DNA from: Aralia elata | Taxonomy: Eukaryota > Streptophyta > Magnoliopsida > Apiales > Araliaceae | DNA length: 64,000 nucleotides | Assembly (NCBI GenBank): GCA_034770075.1 | Contig: CM068384.1 | Span: 96,870,720 to 96,934,719, forward strand | Reading direction: 5' to 3' | Shown: piece by piece, positions 23,989 through 35,112 of the stretch | How the letters are laid out: every line of letters starts with the position of its first letter | How positions within the stretch are numbered: position 1 is the stretch's first letter | The notes under the pieces: model-generated | The model's input: the letters and a program-made list of their open reading frames with translations, nothing else | Database searches by the model: none | What the model was told of the DNA's origin: nothing | Program-made: the position numbers and the translations under genes

Positions 23989-24086
23989 CTTTCATGCTCT
24001 CCTGGCTTTATGCAAAACATAACATCTTTGTCTGCTAGAACTGCACTTACAGGTATCACTCTATCACCCAATGCTTTTCCCAGTAT
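23989..24086 (-). pseudogene. Captured ornithine aminotransferase exon with the PLP lysine
   Basis: A 98-nt minus-strand exon follows an acceptor (CTTGAATCAG) and ends at GAAAG/GTTTTC. It encodes ILGKALGDRVIPVSAVLAD, then KDVMFCIKPGEHE. The Lys in LGKALG corresponds to the PLP-binding lysine of ornithine aminotransferases. The usual GGG after KAL has become GDR. Its last two bases plus the first base of exon 23445-23525 make the Ser codon of EHE-S-TFGG. So two neighbouring host exons and their intron (463 bp here) were captured together. Confidence 0.88.
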
Positions 24087-24839
24087 CTGATTCAAGAAAC
24101 CATATAATGAGTTATCTCAGGGTTAGGTGTATTTGCTTACTAATAAGATAATGGAGTGGATTTACCGAATCAGCAAAAAACTGAACATAGAAACTCAAAT
24201 TTAAGTCGAATACTTACATTAGGTATACGATACAGTTCTAATGACAATCAGAGAATAAAGATGTATACCAATTACCAAATCAAATAGTATACCTCTACTA
24301 TACACTTTTCAATATTGATTTGATGTCATATACATAAATTCAGCATTTTTAACTACAAACTAATATAGCAAAATGAAATTCAACATTAATACAGAAAATC
24401 TAGAGAAAACCTAAATATAGATTTGAGATACTGTAACTATACAGAAAACCCCTTAATGCCCAGTGCAAAATGAAAATGTGTAGAAATTCACAAATAACAA
24501 GTTGAAAACCAGAAAATCAACATTACTTAATTCTATCAATATTGTTCGGTTAACTCCTAGCTCATACATTCAGAAACCCATATAAATTCAACCAAAATAT
24601 GAAGAAATCCCCAAATGTAACAATAAAGAAAGATCATTTAACCATATTTCTATATAAACCCCAGTACACCAATTCAAACAAGTATCAAACTTAAACCGAA
24701 AGTACTACCAATAATATATAAGCAAAACATAGATCCTAATATTAAAGCATACCCAAAAAAATAACAAACTCCAACAGATAGATATAAGACAGTAAACAAA
24801 AGGGGGTTTCATCTTATCTCGAATCAATCCTGGGATTTC

Positions 24840-25000
24840 AATTTCTTGACCCGTTTGTTCAATAGATCGATTCGAACAATGAGGGAGGTGACCGAGTACA
24901 ACAGCCAGTAGAAGACGAGAGCGGCGACGATAAGAAGGGTGTTGCGCTGGCTCTTCGTGATGAATTTCTGGTGGCGAAGATGCTCAGAAGGGGAACAAGA
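24840..25000 (-). pseudogene. Captured fragment encoding a single membrane segment
   Basis: The minus-strand frame reads EHLRHQKFITKSQRN, then the hydrophobic TLLIVAALVFYWLLYSVTSL, then RIDLLNKRVKKLKSQD and a stop. This is a basic segment, one likely transmembrane helix and a short basic tail, as in small plant single-pass proteins. I do not recognise the family. No ATG lies in this frame: an in-frame TGA occurs about 50 nt upstream, and the nearby ATG at about 25012 is in another frame, so the start has probably been lost. It lies at the promoter-proximal end of the captured set. Confidence 0.5.
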
Positions 25001-25204
25001 TAGGCTCAGACATGACTCTCACTTTAGGGTATTTATGCAGTTTTAAACTGTACTCGATTGTTTGCTTGTAGACTCGAAGAGATGATTTGGGTGGAGAGGT
25101 AAAAGATTTTGTGCGAAAAATGGGAAGGAGAGAATATCAAATTGGGGGAAAATTAAGGAGGGAATGAAATTAAAATATAATAAATTCCTTAAAATTAAGG
25201 AGGG

Positions 25205-25350
25205 AGATATAGCGACGGTCGACTCTAACCGTCGCTATAGGGCCTAATTTCCCTTCTATAGCAACGGTCAGGAGTCGACCGTCGCTATAGGTCTTATTTT
25301 CACTTCTATAGCGACGGTTCTGCCTCGACCGTCGCTATAGGTCATTTTTC
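25205..25350. repeat. Subterminal palindromic repeats, right end of CACTA-D
   Basis: TATAGCGACGGTC and GACCGTCGCTATAG words alternate as at the left end. Confidence 0.85.
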
Positions 25351-25361
25351 TAGTAGTGACT

Positions 25362-25860
25362 GTCTAGGTGTATGCTTAAGACTATACAGTGATTTCTTAA
25401 GTTTACATACCAATGGAGAAGAACAACTGGAGTGAGAAGACTTAAAACCTGGAGGCAATGTCATGTAAACCTCCTCATCCAAATCACCTTGTAGAAAAGC
25501 ATTTATAATATCCATTTGAAATAATTTCCAACCTTTAATATCAGCTAAAACTAATAAAGTTCTGACAGTTGTCATTTTGGCAACATGGGCAAATGTTTCA
25601 AAATAGTCCATTCCAAGTGTTTGAATGAACCCTTTAGCTACTAATCTATCAATGGTACCATCAGAGTCTGTAAATCCATCTACATCCAACACATTTCTTT
25701 CCTTTAGGTAAAATTGTTAATTTCCAAATATTGTTCCTTTCTAAAGCATTGATTTCAGTTTGCATAGCTTGACACCACTCAGAAGATTTAACAGCTTGAG
25801 AATAGGAAGAAGGTTCGGAAATAACAGAAGTGGCAGCAAGAAACTTATGATAGGATGGAG
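25362..25860 (-). pseudogene. pol: copia reverse transcriptase, N-terminal half
   Basis: The minus-strand frame contains RLVAKGFIQTLGMDYFETFA, then MTTVRTLLVLA, WKLFQMDIINAFLQGDL and EEVYMTLPPGF, the opening blocks of the Ty1/copia reverse transcriptase (RVT_2). The metal-binding Asp of QMD is present. The frame is open for about 116 codons and ends at the CACTA insertion after YSLKHTPRQ (normally YGLKQ.PR.W). A frameshift or stop separates it from the integrase frame. Confidence 0.9.
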
Positions 25861-25977
25861 AAATCTAACAATAAGAAAGAGAATCACTAAGAGGATATGA
25901 ACTCACTAAGAGGATATAAACAAGTAGAAGCAATGGAAGAATGAACTTTAGAAGAAATATCATAGTCTTTGAACCAA

Positions 25978-27867
25978 TCAGGTTGTTTCCTTTGGCGAGA
26001 CGGTCAAATAGAAATAGTAAAAGAAGGAACACAACAAGTAGGAGAAGAGGAAACAATAGGCCTGGACATAAGAAGATGGGATAGAAGCATTATATATATC
26101 AATATGAATTAATTCATCTTGTATATAAGAAGGAAATATAGATTGTGAAGACCTTGAAAAAGAAGACATAAAAGGAAATTGATCTTCATAAAACACTACA
26201 TCTCTGGATACAAACACTTTTTTGGTTTCTAGATCACACACTTTGTATCCCTTTTTACCATAAGGATAACCTATGAAACAACATTTAACAGCTCGAGGAG
26301 AAAATTTGCATCTGTTATGAGAAGAAGTAGAGGCATAACACAAATAACCAAACACTTTAAGATGAGAATAAGAAGGAAGATGACCCAATAAAATCTCATA
26401 AGGAGTTTTATTTTGAAGAACAGAATTTGGCATTCGATTAATAAGATAGGTAGCAGTCAAAATACAATTTTCCCAATAACAAAGAGGAACATGAGAATGA
26501 AACATTAGAGACCTTGCAACATCTAACAAATGTCTATGTTTGCGTTCTACCACTCCATTTTGTTGAAGAGTGTTAGTACAACTAGTTTCATGAATGATAC
26601 CAATAGACTTTACATAAGTCTGAAAAGAAGTTTCAAAAAATTCTGAACCATTGTCAGACCTGATATGTTTAATGGAAACAGCAAACTGAGTTTGAACATA
26701 TGCAACAAAAGTTAGGAAGAAAGATAAAGCTTGAGATTTGTATTGCATCAAGTAAGTCCAAGTACATCTTATGTAATCATCAATAATTGTTAAGAAATAT
26801 ACACAATTATCATATGTCTTATACCTATAGGGACCCCAGATATCAAAATGAACAAGGTCAAAGGGTTTATGAGTTACAGTAACACTATGGGGAAAAGGAT
26901 GCCTAGATTGTTTAGCTTTATGACAAACGGTACAATGAAAATTGGGAAGTTTAGTACTACAAGGAATAGAGGATATATGTTGCATAGATGATAGTGAAAG
27001 ATGTCCCATTCTGGAATGCCATAGATCTGTTGCAGTTGATATAAAAAGTGAAGAAGAGATACTTGAAGATGAAGAAGCATGATTTGCATTTGGCAAGAAA
27101 AGCTGATACAAATTATCAGCAAGCTTACCAATCACCTTCACGTTCTTTAAGACAGGGTCCTGTAAGACAAATAGATTGTATTGAAAAATGACATTACATG
27201 CAACATCCTTTGTGAGTTTAGCAATAGAGACACGATTGAATTGAAAGGATGAAACAAAGAGAACATTATAAAGAACCAGATAATTAGAAAGAACAACAAT
27301 ACCCTTATGAGAAATAAGAGCTTGATTCCCATTTGGCAAAAGAATTGAAGAATTAATAACAATAGGATTGTGTAAATATGACATGGAACGGGTAAAATGA
27401 TCTGTAGCACCAGAATCAAGAATGCAAGTGTCTTTGCTAGTAAAACTTGACAAACACATAGTACTAGGAACAATCCTTAAAGAAGTAGCAATTATACTTA
27501 TCAAATGATAAGAAGAAGCTGCAGAGGCAGTAGGAGCATGGTTGGATTGCATTAAAGTCATCAAATGCTGCAGTTGAGCAGAAGTAAAAGATATATTTTC
27601 AGATGTAGAGGCTATAGAGGAATCTTGGCATTGCAATAGATTATGCTTCTGAGAAACCATAGATTGCTGAGAAATGTTTCCACTTTTAGAATTTGTACCA
27701 AGGTACTGCTGAGAATTATGCATTGAGGGAGTTCCAGAACAAACACTATGTGCATCAGTCATAGAGGATTCCACAAGATTGGCACGACTCTGAGCCTTAA
27801 ACTTAAAACCAGTAGAATTAAAATTTTTCTGAGGCTGAGCCTGAGATTGATTATCAGGATATGTCAT
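25978..27867 (-). pseudogene. pol: copia protease and integrase, long open frame
   Basis: The longest open frame in the window, 629 codons. Residues 151-158, DSGATDHF, are the aspartic protease active site. Around residues 285-325 is the GAG-pre-integrase zinc region with LWHSRMGHLS and CTVCHKAKQ (an HHCC-type finger). The integrase core follows, with FDIWGPY, SDNGSEF and NGVVERKHRHL supplying the D, D and E residues. Downstream PYEILLG, LKVFGYLCYA and GYPYGKKGYKV are typical of copia integrase C-termini. The last about 30 residues look out of frame. Its start lies in a different frame from gag, so the natural polyprotein is broken near 27866. Confidence 0.93.
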
Positions 27868-27869
27868 GG

Positions 27870-28762
27870 AGGATAACCATGTAGCTTAAAACATTTATCT
27901 TTAACATGTCCTTCTTCATGACAATAATGACACACAATAGCAGATTTCTTCTTGAAAGACTTATGACCTTTGGTTGGTGCAGAAAATTTTTTAACTGCTA
28001 TAGCAAGAGTCTCAGAAACAGTTGGTCCTAGTGTACTCAAAATAACACATTCTCTCTGCTTTTCTTCTTGCAATAACAAAGCATAAGCCTATTCAATTGT
28101 TGGAGAATTGGCCATGAGCAGAATTTGCCCCATTATATTTGTATATGTATCATTGAGCCCTATCAAAAATTGTGTTAATATTTCGTTCTGAATATTTTGT
28201 TCCTGAAGTGTAGCAGATCCACAACTACAGACATAAGTACACTTAGGTACTCCGATCAAATTCTGAAGTTATTCCCTCAAGACTTTGAACTTAGTATAAT
28301 AACCAGTAATAGACAAATTTTCTTGAGTAAGATCTGATATATCTTTCCTTAACTAAAACAACTTTGGTCCATTAGTCTGAGTGAATCTAGTTTCTAGATT
28401 AGTCTAAATCTCGCGACAGTTGGTGAATATACCACACTACAAACTATCTCAGGTGTTAAGGAATTAAGTAACCATGAAATTACCATATCATTACATCTAT
28501 CCCAGTGCATCAGATATGCAGAACCAGAACTAGGTTTAGGATAGGTACCATTTATCATTCCTACTTTGAGTTTAGCTAAAAGAGTTAAAGTCATAGATCA
28601 TTTTCATTGAGAGTAATTGGCACCATTCAATGATTGAAAAACCAGAATCAAACCTGAATGATCAGAAGGTTGCAAGTAAAGTGGATGACAAGCATCAAGT
28701 AATTGCAGTCCAAAAGAAGCATTATCATATATATCAACAGGAACAGATGTAGTAGGAGCCAT
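27870..28762 (-). pseudogene. gag: copia gag with a CCHC zinc knuckle
   Basis: Translation would start at the ATG complementary to 28760-28762 (MAPTTSVPVD). Early blocks LQPSDHSGLILV and LNGANYSQ match the copia gag opening (DHPGL.LV...LNG.NY). Stops follow within a few codons, then LAKLKVGMINGTYPKP and WDRCNDMVISWLLNS. The frame at 27864-28079 ends with CHYCHEEGHVKDKCFKLHGYPP, a C-x2-C-x4-H-x4-C RNA-binding knuckle. Several stops and shifts make it non-functional. Confidence 0.85.
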
Positions 28763-29116
28763 GAAATCAAATTGAGTAAAGCAATTTGACTACAATTGAT
28801 GTGTAAATAAGCAGATCAACAAAATAATTTGAACAAGTAAAGATTATAAACACCGAATCTTCAAACTAACACAGGATTCCGAGCTAATTTAATTACAGAA
28901 TTCAATCACAGAAAATTAGAATTCTAATTATAGAATTCAAAAAATTACAGATGAAGAGAAATTATTCAGAAGAGAAGAAATTACACACGAAAAAAGCACA
29001 AAAGTACTATAAAAGATAAAGTTGGATGAGACGAAGAATTTGCACAGAAGAAATATGAATTTGCAGAAAAATGGAGATGGAGATCTAATCACAAAGAGAA
29101 AATCCTAGGTAAAATT

Positions 29117-29134
29117 CTATTGGCTCTGATACCA
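29117..29134 (-). other. Primer-binding site of the copia element
   Basis: On the minus strand TGGTATCAGAGCCAATAG starts directly beside the LTR, complementary to initiator tRNA-Met. Confidence 0.93.
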
Positions 29135-29319
29135 TGTTAGAAACAGAGAATATTGAACAAAAAGTAAAAATCTATTTACTTGAAGAGTACATATTTCTAT
29201 TTATACAGCTACAAGAATGAACTAACTCTCTAACAAACATGTGTTTAAATTAAAATAAGCTATTTACAATTTAGCCCTTGAATATTAAGCTTTGATGAGA
29301 ATAAGACTCATCTTTAACA
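29135..29319 (-). repeat. 5' LTR of the copia element
   Basis: 185 bp, matching 19808-19992. It abuts the primer site on its left and a TA microsatellite on its right. Confidence 0.92.
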
Positions 29320-29589
29320 TATATATATATATATATTACTCAAGTGAAAGAAAAGAAGAAAATATTAAAGAACTAAGTAACTTACATATTTACACTTCGT
29401 CTTTTGGAAAATTAGGATTTTGTGAATCTGAGTTTGATCACTAAATTTTCATGTATGTAGTCTCTTTTATGGGATGATTCAGTCATAAGTTCTCACCCCT
29501 AATCTCGAGCTTACAAACAATTTAATTTCTTTGCAGTAAACGAAGAGGCGAGGCAAAGAGATGAATAGGGAAAAGAATTACAACCTTTC

Positions 29590-30660
29590 CACTTCTTTAT
29601 GAAAAACTAAATCAAAGACTAAGGATCGAGTATGTATCGAACCCCTAAATGAGATGTTGGAAACCTCCGTTCTATATTATAAAATTTTTGATGTTTGGGG
29701 CACTGATTTCATGTGACCGTTTCCTACGTCTTTTGGGTATACGTATATTTTACTTGTTGTTGATTATGTGTCAAAGTGGATGGAAGCTAAGGCCATCAGG
29801 ACTGACGATTCTAAAGTGGTTGTAGATTTTATCCAGTCTAATATCTTTTCTAGGTTTAGCATTCCGAGAACTCTAATCAGTGATCGAGAGACTCACTTTT
29901 GCAATCGAACTGTGGGAGCACTGTTGAAAAGTACTATGTGACTTATAAGGTGTCAATAGCATATCATCCGCAAACTAATGGACAAGCGGAAGTATCCAAT
30001 AGAGAAATCAAGGCCATCATTGAAAAATGGTTAACCCAAGTAGAAAAGATTGGAGCTTGTGTTTGGATGATGCGTTATGGGCCTATCGAACTGCATTCAA
30101 GACACCCATTGATATGTCGCCTTATAGATTAGTATTCGGGAAGCCATGTCACCTACCTATAGAATTGAAGCACAAAGCTTATTGGGCTATCAAAAGCTTC
30201 AATATGAGGATGTGTGAGAGTGGAGAACATCGGAAGTTGCAATTACAAGAGTTGGAAGAAATTCATAATGACGCCTACGAAAATGCGAGGATTTACAAGA
30301 AAAAGACAAAAACTTTTCATGACAAGAAGATTTTGAGAAAGGAATTTCAAATTGGTCAAAAAGTTCTTCTTTATCAATCAATACTTCATTTGTTTCTAGG
30401 TAAATTGTGTTCTCGTTAGAGTGGCCCTTTTATTGTTACTAATATTTTTTCTTATGGTGTAGTTAAAATAAAAAGTTTATCAACTTTTAAAGTGTTCAAG
30501 GTGAATGGTCATAGACTCAAACCTTTCTATGAGGGTTTCCGAGAAGAAAAAGTGGACAATGTGGACCTTGTGGATTCAATTTATGCCGATTGAAGAAAGA
30601 CCGCATTGAGTCGAGCCAATGACAATAAACAAATACGCTGTTTGGGAGGCAACCCAAAAA
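29590..30660 (+). pseudogene. Integrase remnant of an Athila/Tat-like gypsy element
   Basis: Successive forward frames give IFDVWGTDF, VDYVSKWMEAKA, LISDRETHFCN, AYHPQTNGQAEVSNREIK, then RKDWSLCLDDALWAYRTAFK and CHLPIELKHKAYWAIKSFN. These are the integrase catalytic core, with its D, D and E residues, and its C-terminal domain. Frameshifts lie near 29930 and 30030, and stops occur at 29715 and 30417. At about 30639-30650 TGGGAGGCAACCCAA matches the motif downstream of pol in the element at 54179. The two elements are clearly related but only moderately similar. Everything upstream of the integrase core is missing. Confidence 0.88.
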
Positions 30661-31095
30661 ATCAGATTTAATTTTCTTTCCCTTTTCTTCTCTTTAGTTG
30701 CCTTTATTTTTGTTTACTTTTATTTGCATTTTTACTTTACATTTGGGACAATGTAAGTTTTAAGTGTGAGGGGAAAGATTTAGGATATTTGTTATTTTAT
30801 TTGTCATATTTTGTTTAGGTTATTTGTTAATTGTTATATTTAGGTTATCTATTTTTGTATTTTGAATTTTGTGGATATATTCACTACAAACTCTCAGGAG
30901 ACAAAACTCGTTCACTTGGGGTAACCTTGGGTTTTAAAGGCTTGTTGAATATGCTAAGTGCAATATCGTGTTTCCTACGAAAATGTAATAGTTTTTAAGA
31001 TGTGTCACTTGAGCAATGAGTTAATTTGAATTTTAATTCTTGATCAATGATAAAATTTTGATTTCTTTTTAATAACTCTTTGAAATTACCCCATG
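30661..31095 (+). other. Untranslated tail of the Athila/Tat-like remnant
   Basis: T-rich sequence with TTTGGGACAATGTAAGT and AAGTGTGAGGGG near 30744-30775, phrases usual after pol in this element group. No third ORF was recognised. Confidence 0.45.
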
Positions 31096-31099
31096 GAAT

Positions 31100-31403
31100 A
31101 AACTAATTACGACGAAATTTTCGTCGAAAATAATCTTTCCAGATTCAGTTAAAAACCAACACGTGGCAAGATATTTCCGACGAAAATTTTTGACAGAATT
31201 AATTTTCGTCGAAACTATCATATTGTCAACAAAAATTATGTCGAGAATAAGTATTTATGACGGAATTTTTGACGGACTTATCCCCAACCGATGTATATTC
31301 GATTGAATTTCTGACGAAATATCCCGTCGAAAATAATCGTATTCCGACAAAATAAGGCTAGTTTCGACAGAATATTCCGTCAGAAATAAGCCTTTTACTT
31401 GTA
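31100..31403. mobile_element. CACTA end fragment related to CACTA-A
   Basis: In reverse orientation this matches 43578-43851 and continues across the point where CACTA-B entered CACTA-A. Shared words are GACGAAATTTTCGTCG, AATCTGGAAAGATTATT, CACGTGTTGGTTTTTAA (reversed) and GACGGAATATTC. The terminal CACTA is degraded: the end reads CTACAAGTAAAAGGCTTA instead of CACTACAACAAAAAAGCTTA. It is a truncated end or short non-autonomous copy. Confidence 0.72.
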
Positions 31404-31404
31404 G

Positions 31405-32474
31405 ATTCTCAATGTTTCAAAGTTTAGGTAAACTACTAAGCTTACTTAAGATGTGGTAAAGATGTAGTAAAGTTATAGTCAAATTATTTCATCTAAATAA
31501 AGTGAACGAAAAAATAAAAATTATTTAATTTCTTATTAAGTACTATAATATAATATTACTATGAATGTTAAGTCAAATTAATTTATATTATATAAACACA
31601 CTATAATTATACACTTCCCCCGTTTTAAATTATAAGATCAATATTTACTTTTGAAAAATCAATTTCAAATATTTTTAAACTCAAAATTGAGATAAATTTA
31701 TTTAGTTTATGCCAATACAATTATGAATATCAAAAACTATCTAAAAGGTACTATTGGTTGTATGATTTATTATTTTAAAAACTTAAATAAATCACGTCTA
31801 TTTTAAAATTAAAAATATCTCAAATTAATTTTGTCAAAGTTAATAATAATTTTATAATTTAAAAAGGTACTATTGGTTGTATGATTCATTTTAATTATAT
31901 ATTTATCACATGCTCACTTGGAGCCCTAACTAAGGTTTTATTTATTTAGCAATGATATTACCGGCAGCTCTAGCTTCATGCAAGCGAGTTGCGGTGTGCG
32001 ACGTCCAATCTGAATTGAATACGAATTTTCAAAGTAAGCTCTTCATAAGATTATCACCCTTTGTCTTGATTATTATAGCACATGTGTTGCCTAAAATATA
32101 AGGGGATGATCATCAATTGATGTTATTCCCACCTTTCTCGACTTATCATTGACAATCTATTAGGTTTAGAGATTTAATTCTGAAATTTTTTAGAGATTTA
32201 ATTATGAAAAATCAAGTATAATAGTTACGCTCATTATGAGGCTTAACCAAATACCTTATAACATGGACCGACAACAATCATTTATCACTTGTATTCGCGT
32301 TTCTGAAAGCATTCCTTTCTTTCAAGAGGATTAAGAGCATATCAAGCCTTGATAAGATTCTTTATTTTGAATCGAATTAAACCACATAATCCATCGCTTG
32401 TACAAATCCTTATCAATCCCTTTGAATTTAATACTCGCGAACATACTACTTATCCCCAACTTACTTGACACGTC
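31405..32474. other. Intergenic DNA, possible MITE remnants
   Basis: CCCCCGTTTTAAATTATAAG near 31617 resembles a Stowaway-type or related MITE end, and a near-duplicate AAAGGTACTATTGGTTGTATGA occurs at about 31744 and 31863. No gene was recognised. Confidence 0.4.
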
Positions 32475-35107
32475 TATAAGACCCCAACCTTTTATGAATA
32501 AGATTTTAACTTTTCTTATTATTATTATTCTAACTGTTAGGTGTTAAATTGATATAATGATAAGTTAAGGATGATATGTGCAATTATACAGTATGTCAGG
32601 GAATATTCGTTCTGTCCGAAAATATTATATTCGATAAAGTACGACAGTGCCAAAATAACCAAACATTGGTGGGCCCCACAACGGAATAACAGTCGGATAT
32701 AAAAAGTGGTAACTTTTTAAATTGGCGGCAAGACTTTTACCGTTAACTGTTGAAATACTCGATAATAAAAGAACAGTGACATGCTTTATTCCACAGTAGC
32801 ACACGGTATTCCACAGTAGCACACGGTATTCCACAGTAGCACACGGTATTACACAATATTTTATATTATTGGTTCAATAATTGCTACAGTGATAATATCA
32901 TAGTATTTTATTATTGACTTAATAATTATCACAGTAACAACTGCACAGTATTTCACATTATTAAATCAATAATTGTCACGATACAGTAACTCATATTATT
33001 GAAAAGATATTATTAGTTAGTATTATTGGCAATGTCTAGAAGTTCTGTCGAGGAAAAGTGTTATTTAATTGCGCGCTATTTTTACGGAAGGCCCCCTCTT
33101 TCCTGGGAATGATCTGGTTGTCAGTATTGCGAGTATATGATATCTGTGATATTAATACATTTAACACAATAATACAAAAAATGGATTTATTAATAATAAA
33201 AATTTTGATAATGGATTTATCTTTTTGATAATGGATTAATCTTTTTGAAAAAATGGATGGATGATATAGATTGAAGAAAAATTGGATGGATGATATAGAT
33301 TGAAGAAAAAATGGATGGATGATATAAAAAGAGTGTGATAATTGATGTGTGGTAAATATTGATTACATTTTACTATAAATAGGGGGTTTAGCATAAGAAA
33401 AATCATAACTTCCTTACTTGCTTATACTTCCTTCCACTCTCTAAATTTTTTGTGTAAGTTCTCTCTAAGTGTGCTAGACTATCTTGAGTTTTTTTGTGAA
33501 GATCAGTAAGAATACTGGTATTGTTCAAGTAAGTTTTTCTATAAAAGTTGGTCAAGCACCCACACACATCACACGGTATTTATAATTCTTCTTTTAGAAG
33601 AGTTATTTTGAAAAACTTCCTTTGAAAGATTTTATTTGAAATATTATTTTTGAAGTTTATTCTTTACACTACACATAATATATTATATAATCACTTTTGA
33701 TTTTCATAATATACGAGTTAGTGTACACCATATGTGATAGTTAATAATTATATTATAAATATATTTAGGTTGATAAACTTCATAGAAAGCAACATCGAGT
33801 CACTTGCTGATTGAGGTAAGAGATGTCATTTTCTTCATACTCGTAAGTGGTATCATTTCTTTTGTACTCGTAAAGGATATTATTTTCTTTCATACTCGTA
33901 AATGATATCATTTTCTTTCATACTCCTCCATTTATGGAAGAAATTATTATTCGTTTTCATAACAATATTATTAAATGGTGAAAATTCCTGAAATTAGTAG
34001 AATATCCTTAATAGTTTGTGTTTCATCTAGTATCTTTTCACTTGAATTTTTCTATTGAATTTTTATCGTTATCTTTGAAATATGAATCTTGAATATCATT
34101 CTAGAACTTGACTTCACATTTTGGTCATCATGTTGATAATTTGGACATCTTGGTCTTTGGATAAATTTAATTACAATTTCTAATATTTATTCTTATTCTT
34201 GATCTCATTGTTTCTATTATTTCTATTTATCCTCTATATTATTGTCACAATCCTCAGACTTAAATTGTGGTGAAAAGTTCTCTTTGACCCGTAGTGCAAA
34301 GATGAACTAGTGATTGACATGATTATGACCAGAAACTGTGTATTGGTATAATCTTAACCTTTGGTGTTACAGACAAAGGTTTGTGGTGAAAGTTATCTTT
34401 GGCCCGTAGTGCAAAGATGAACTGACGTTTGACATGATCATGACCGGTGATGTTACAAATAAATATCTTTGACCCATAGTGTAAAGATAAATTGTTGATT
34501 TGGATGTTCATAAACCGGAACTGTTGATTGGTGTTACAGGGATAAAATATTGGTGGTGAACCTTTAACTTATAGAAGATGGTGAATATTATAATCTACTT
34601 GACTCTTCTAATGGATTGTTTGTTCCGCTGCAGTTGTTGTTGAAACACTTATAATATCTTTAAATCTCTAATTTATTACTGTTGAAGGCTAAAAATGATT
34701 TATTATTCATTATCTTAGTCATGATATTCTTTACTGAGCTATTTGAGCTCACCCTTTTCAGTTTTGTTCCATTGTTCTTCTCAAGAAAGGAAAGTGTACT
34801 TGAGACTAGCCGGGGAGTTAAGTAATGGTCCGAGTTAGTGGTTATCTTAATCAAGTTATAACATAGTATAATAATAATTGTACTGAGGACTTAAAACATG
34901 TGTTGCTGTCTTTTTACGGCATTGTAATAATTTAGGTTTGAATACTGTTGTACCATATACGGTATGATATTTGCATTGAACTCACAGCATGTGTGTTGTT
35001 GTATTTTGCATCACAGTTTAATAGTTGTAAATTGAAAATTTTATATTTATAGTATGTATTTTGGTAACTCAAAATGAATTGTGTAGACCTATTTTAAGGA
35101 CGTCATA
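32475..35107 (+). mobile_element. Solo LTR of the chromovirus family
   Basis: It is homologous end to end with the 3' LTR at 6623-9469. It starts TATAAGACCCC (degraded TG) and ends GACGTCATA. ACGTC flanks both sides (32470-32474 and 35108-35112), a perfect 5-bp duplication. No internal sequence remains, so the two LTRs of a former element recombined. It is visibly more diverged than the 2302-9469 pair and therefore older. It retains the TAATTGCGCGC...TTTTACGGAAG region missing from the 5' LTR at 2302. Confidence 0.93.
32791..32850 (+). repeat. Three perfect 20-bp units inside the solo LTR
   Basis: CCACAGTAGCACACGGTATT occurs three times in a row. The other LTR copies carry two less perfect units, so the array has expanded here. 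Confidence 0.9.
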
Positions 35108-35112
35108 ACGTC

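Larger units (their letters stand above)
21075..25358 (-). mobile_element. Non-autonomous CACTA carrying host gene fragments (CACTA-D)
   Basis: The ends are CACTACTAGAAAA at the left and TTTTTCTAGTAGTG at the right, with ACT duplicated at 21072-21074 and 25359-25361. Both ends are filled with palindromic repeats of TATAGCGACGGTC and its complement, typical CACTA subterminal sequence. No transposase is present. Inside, all on the minus strand, are fragments of at least three host genes, with intron borders preserved in two. This is a Pack-CACTA-type element that would need transposase from another copy. It lies inside the copia reverse transcriptase and is therefore younger than it. Confidence 0.92.
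19808..29319 (-). mobile_element. Ty1/copia retrotransposon, split by a CACTA element
   Basis: Two 185-bp LTRs (19808-19992 and 29135-29319) start TGTTA and end TTAACA, and differ at about 14 positions by eye. In transcription order from the right the element has a primer site, gag with zinc knuckle, protease, integrase, reverse transcriptase and RNase H, the copia order. Removing the CACTA insertion (21075-25358 plus one ACT) leaves about 5.2 kb, a normal copia size. Frameshifts and stops make it inactive. The 5-bp flanks do not match: CACAC on the left and TATAT on the right, each inside a microsatellite. Confidence 0.93.

Noticed and set aside
26874..27473. Leucine-rich minus-strand frames at 26874-27131 and 27147-27473
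   Set aside because: They are alternative-frame shadows of the copia protease-integrase frame on the same strand.
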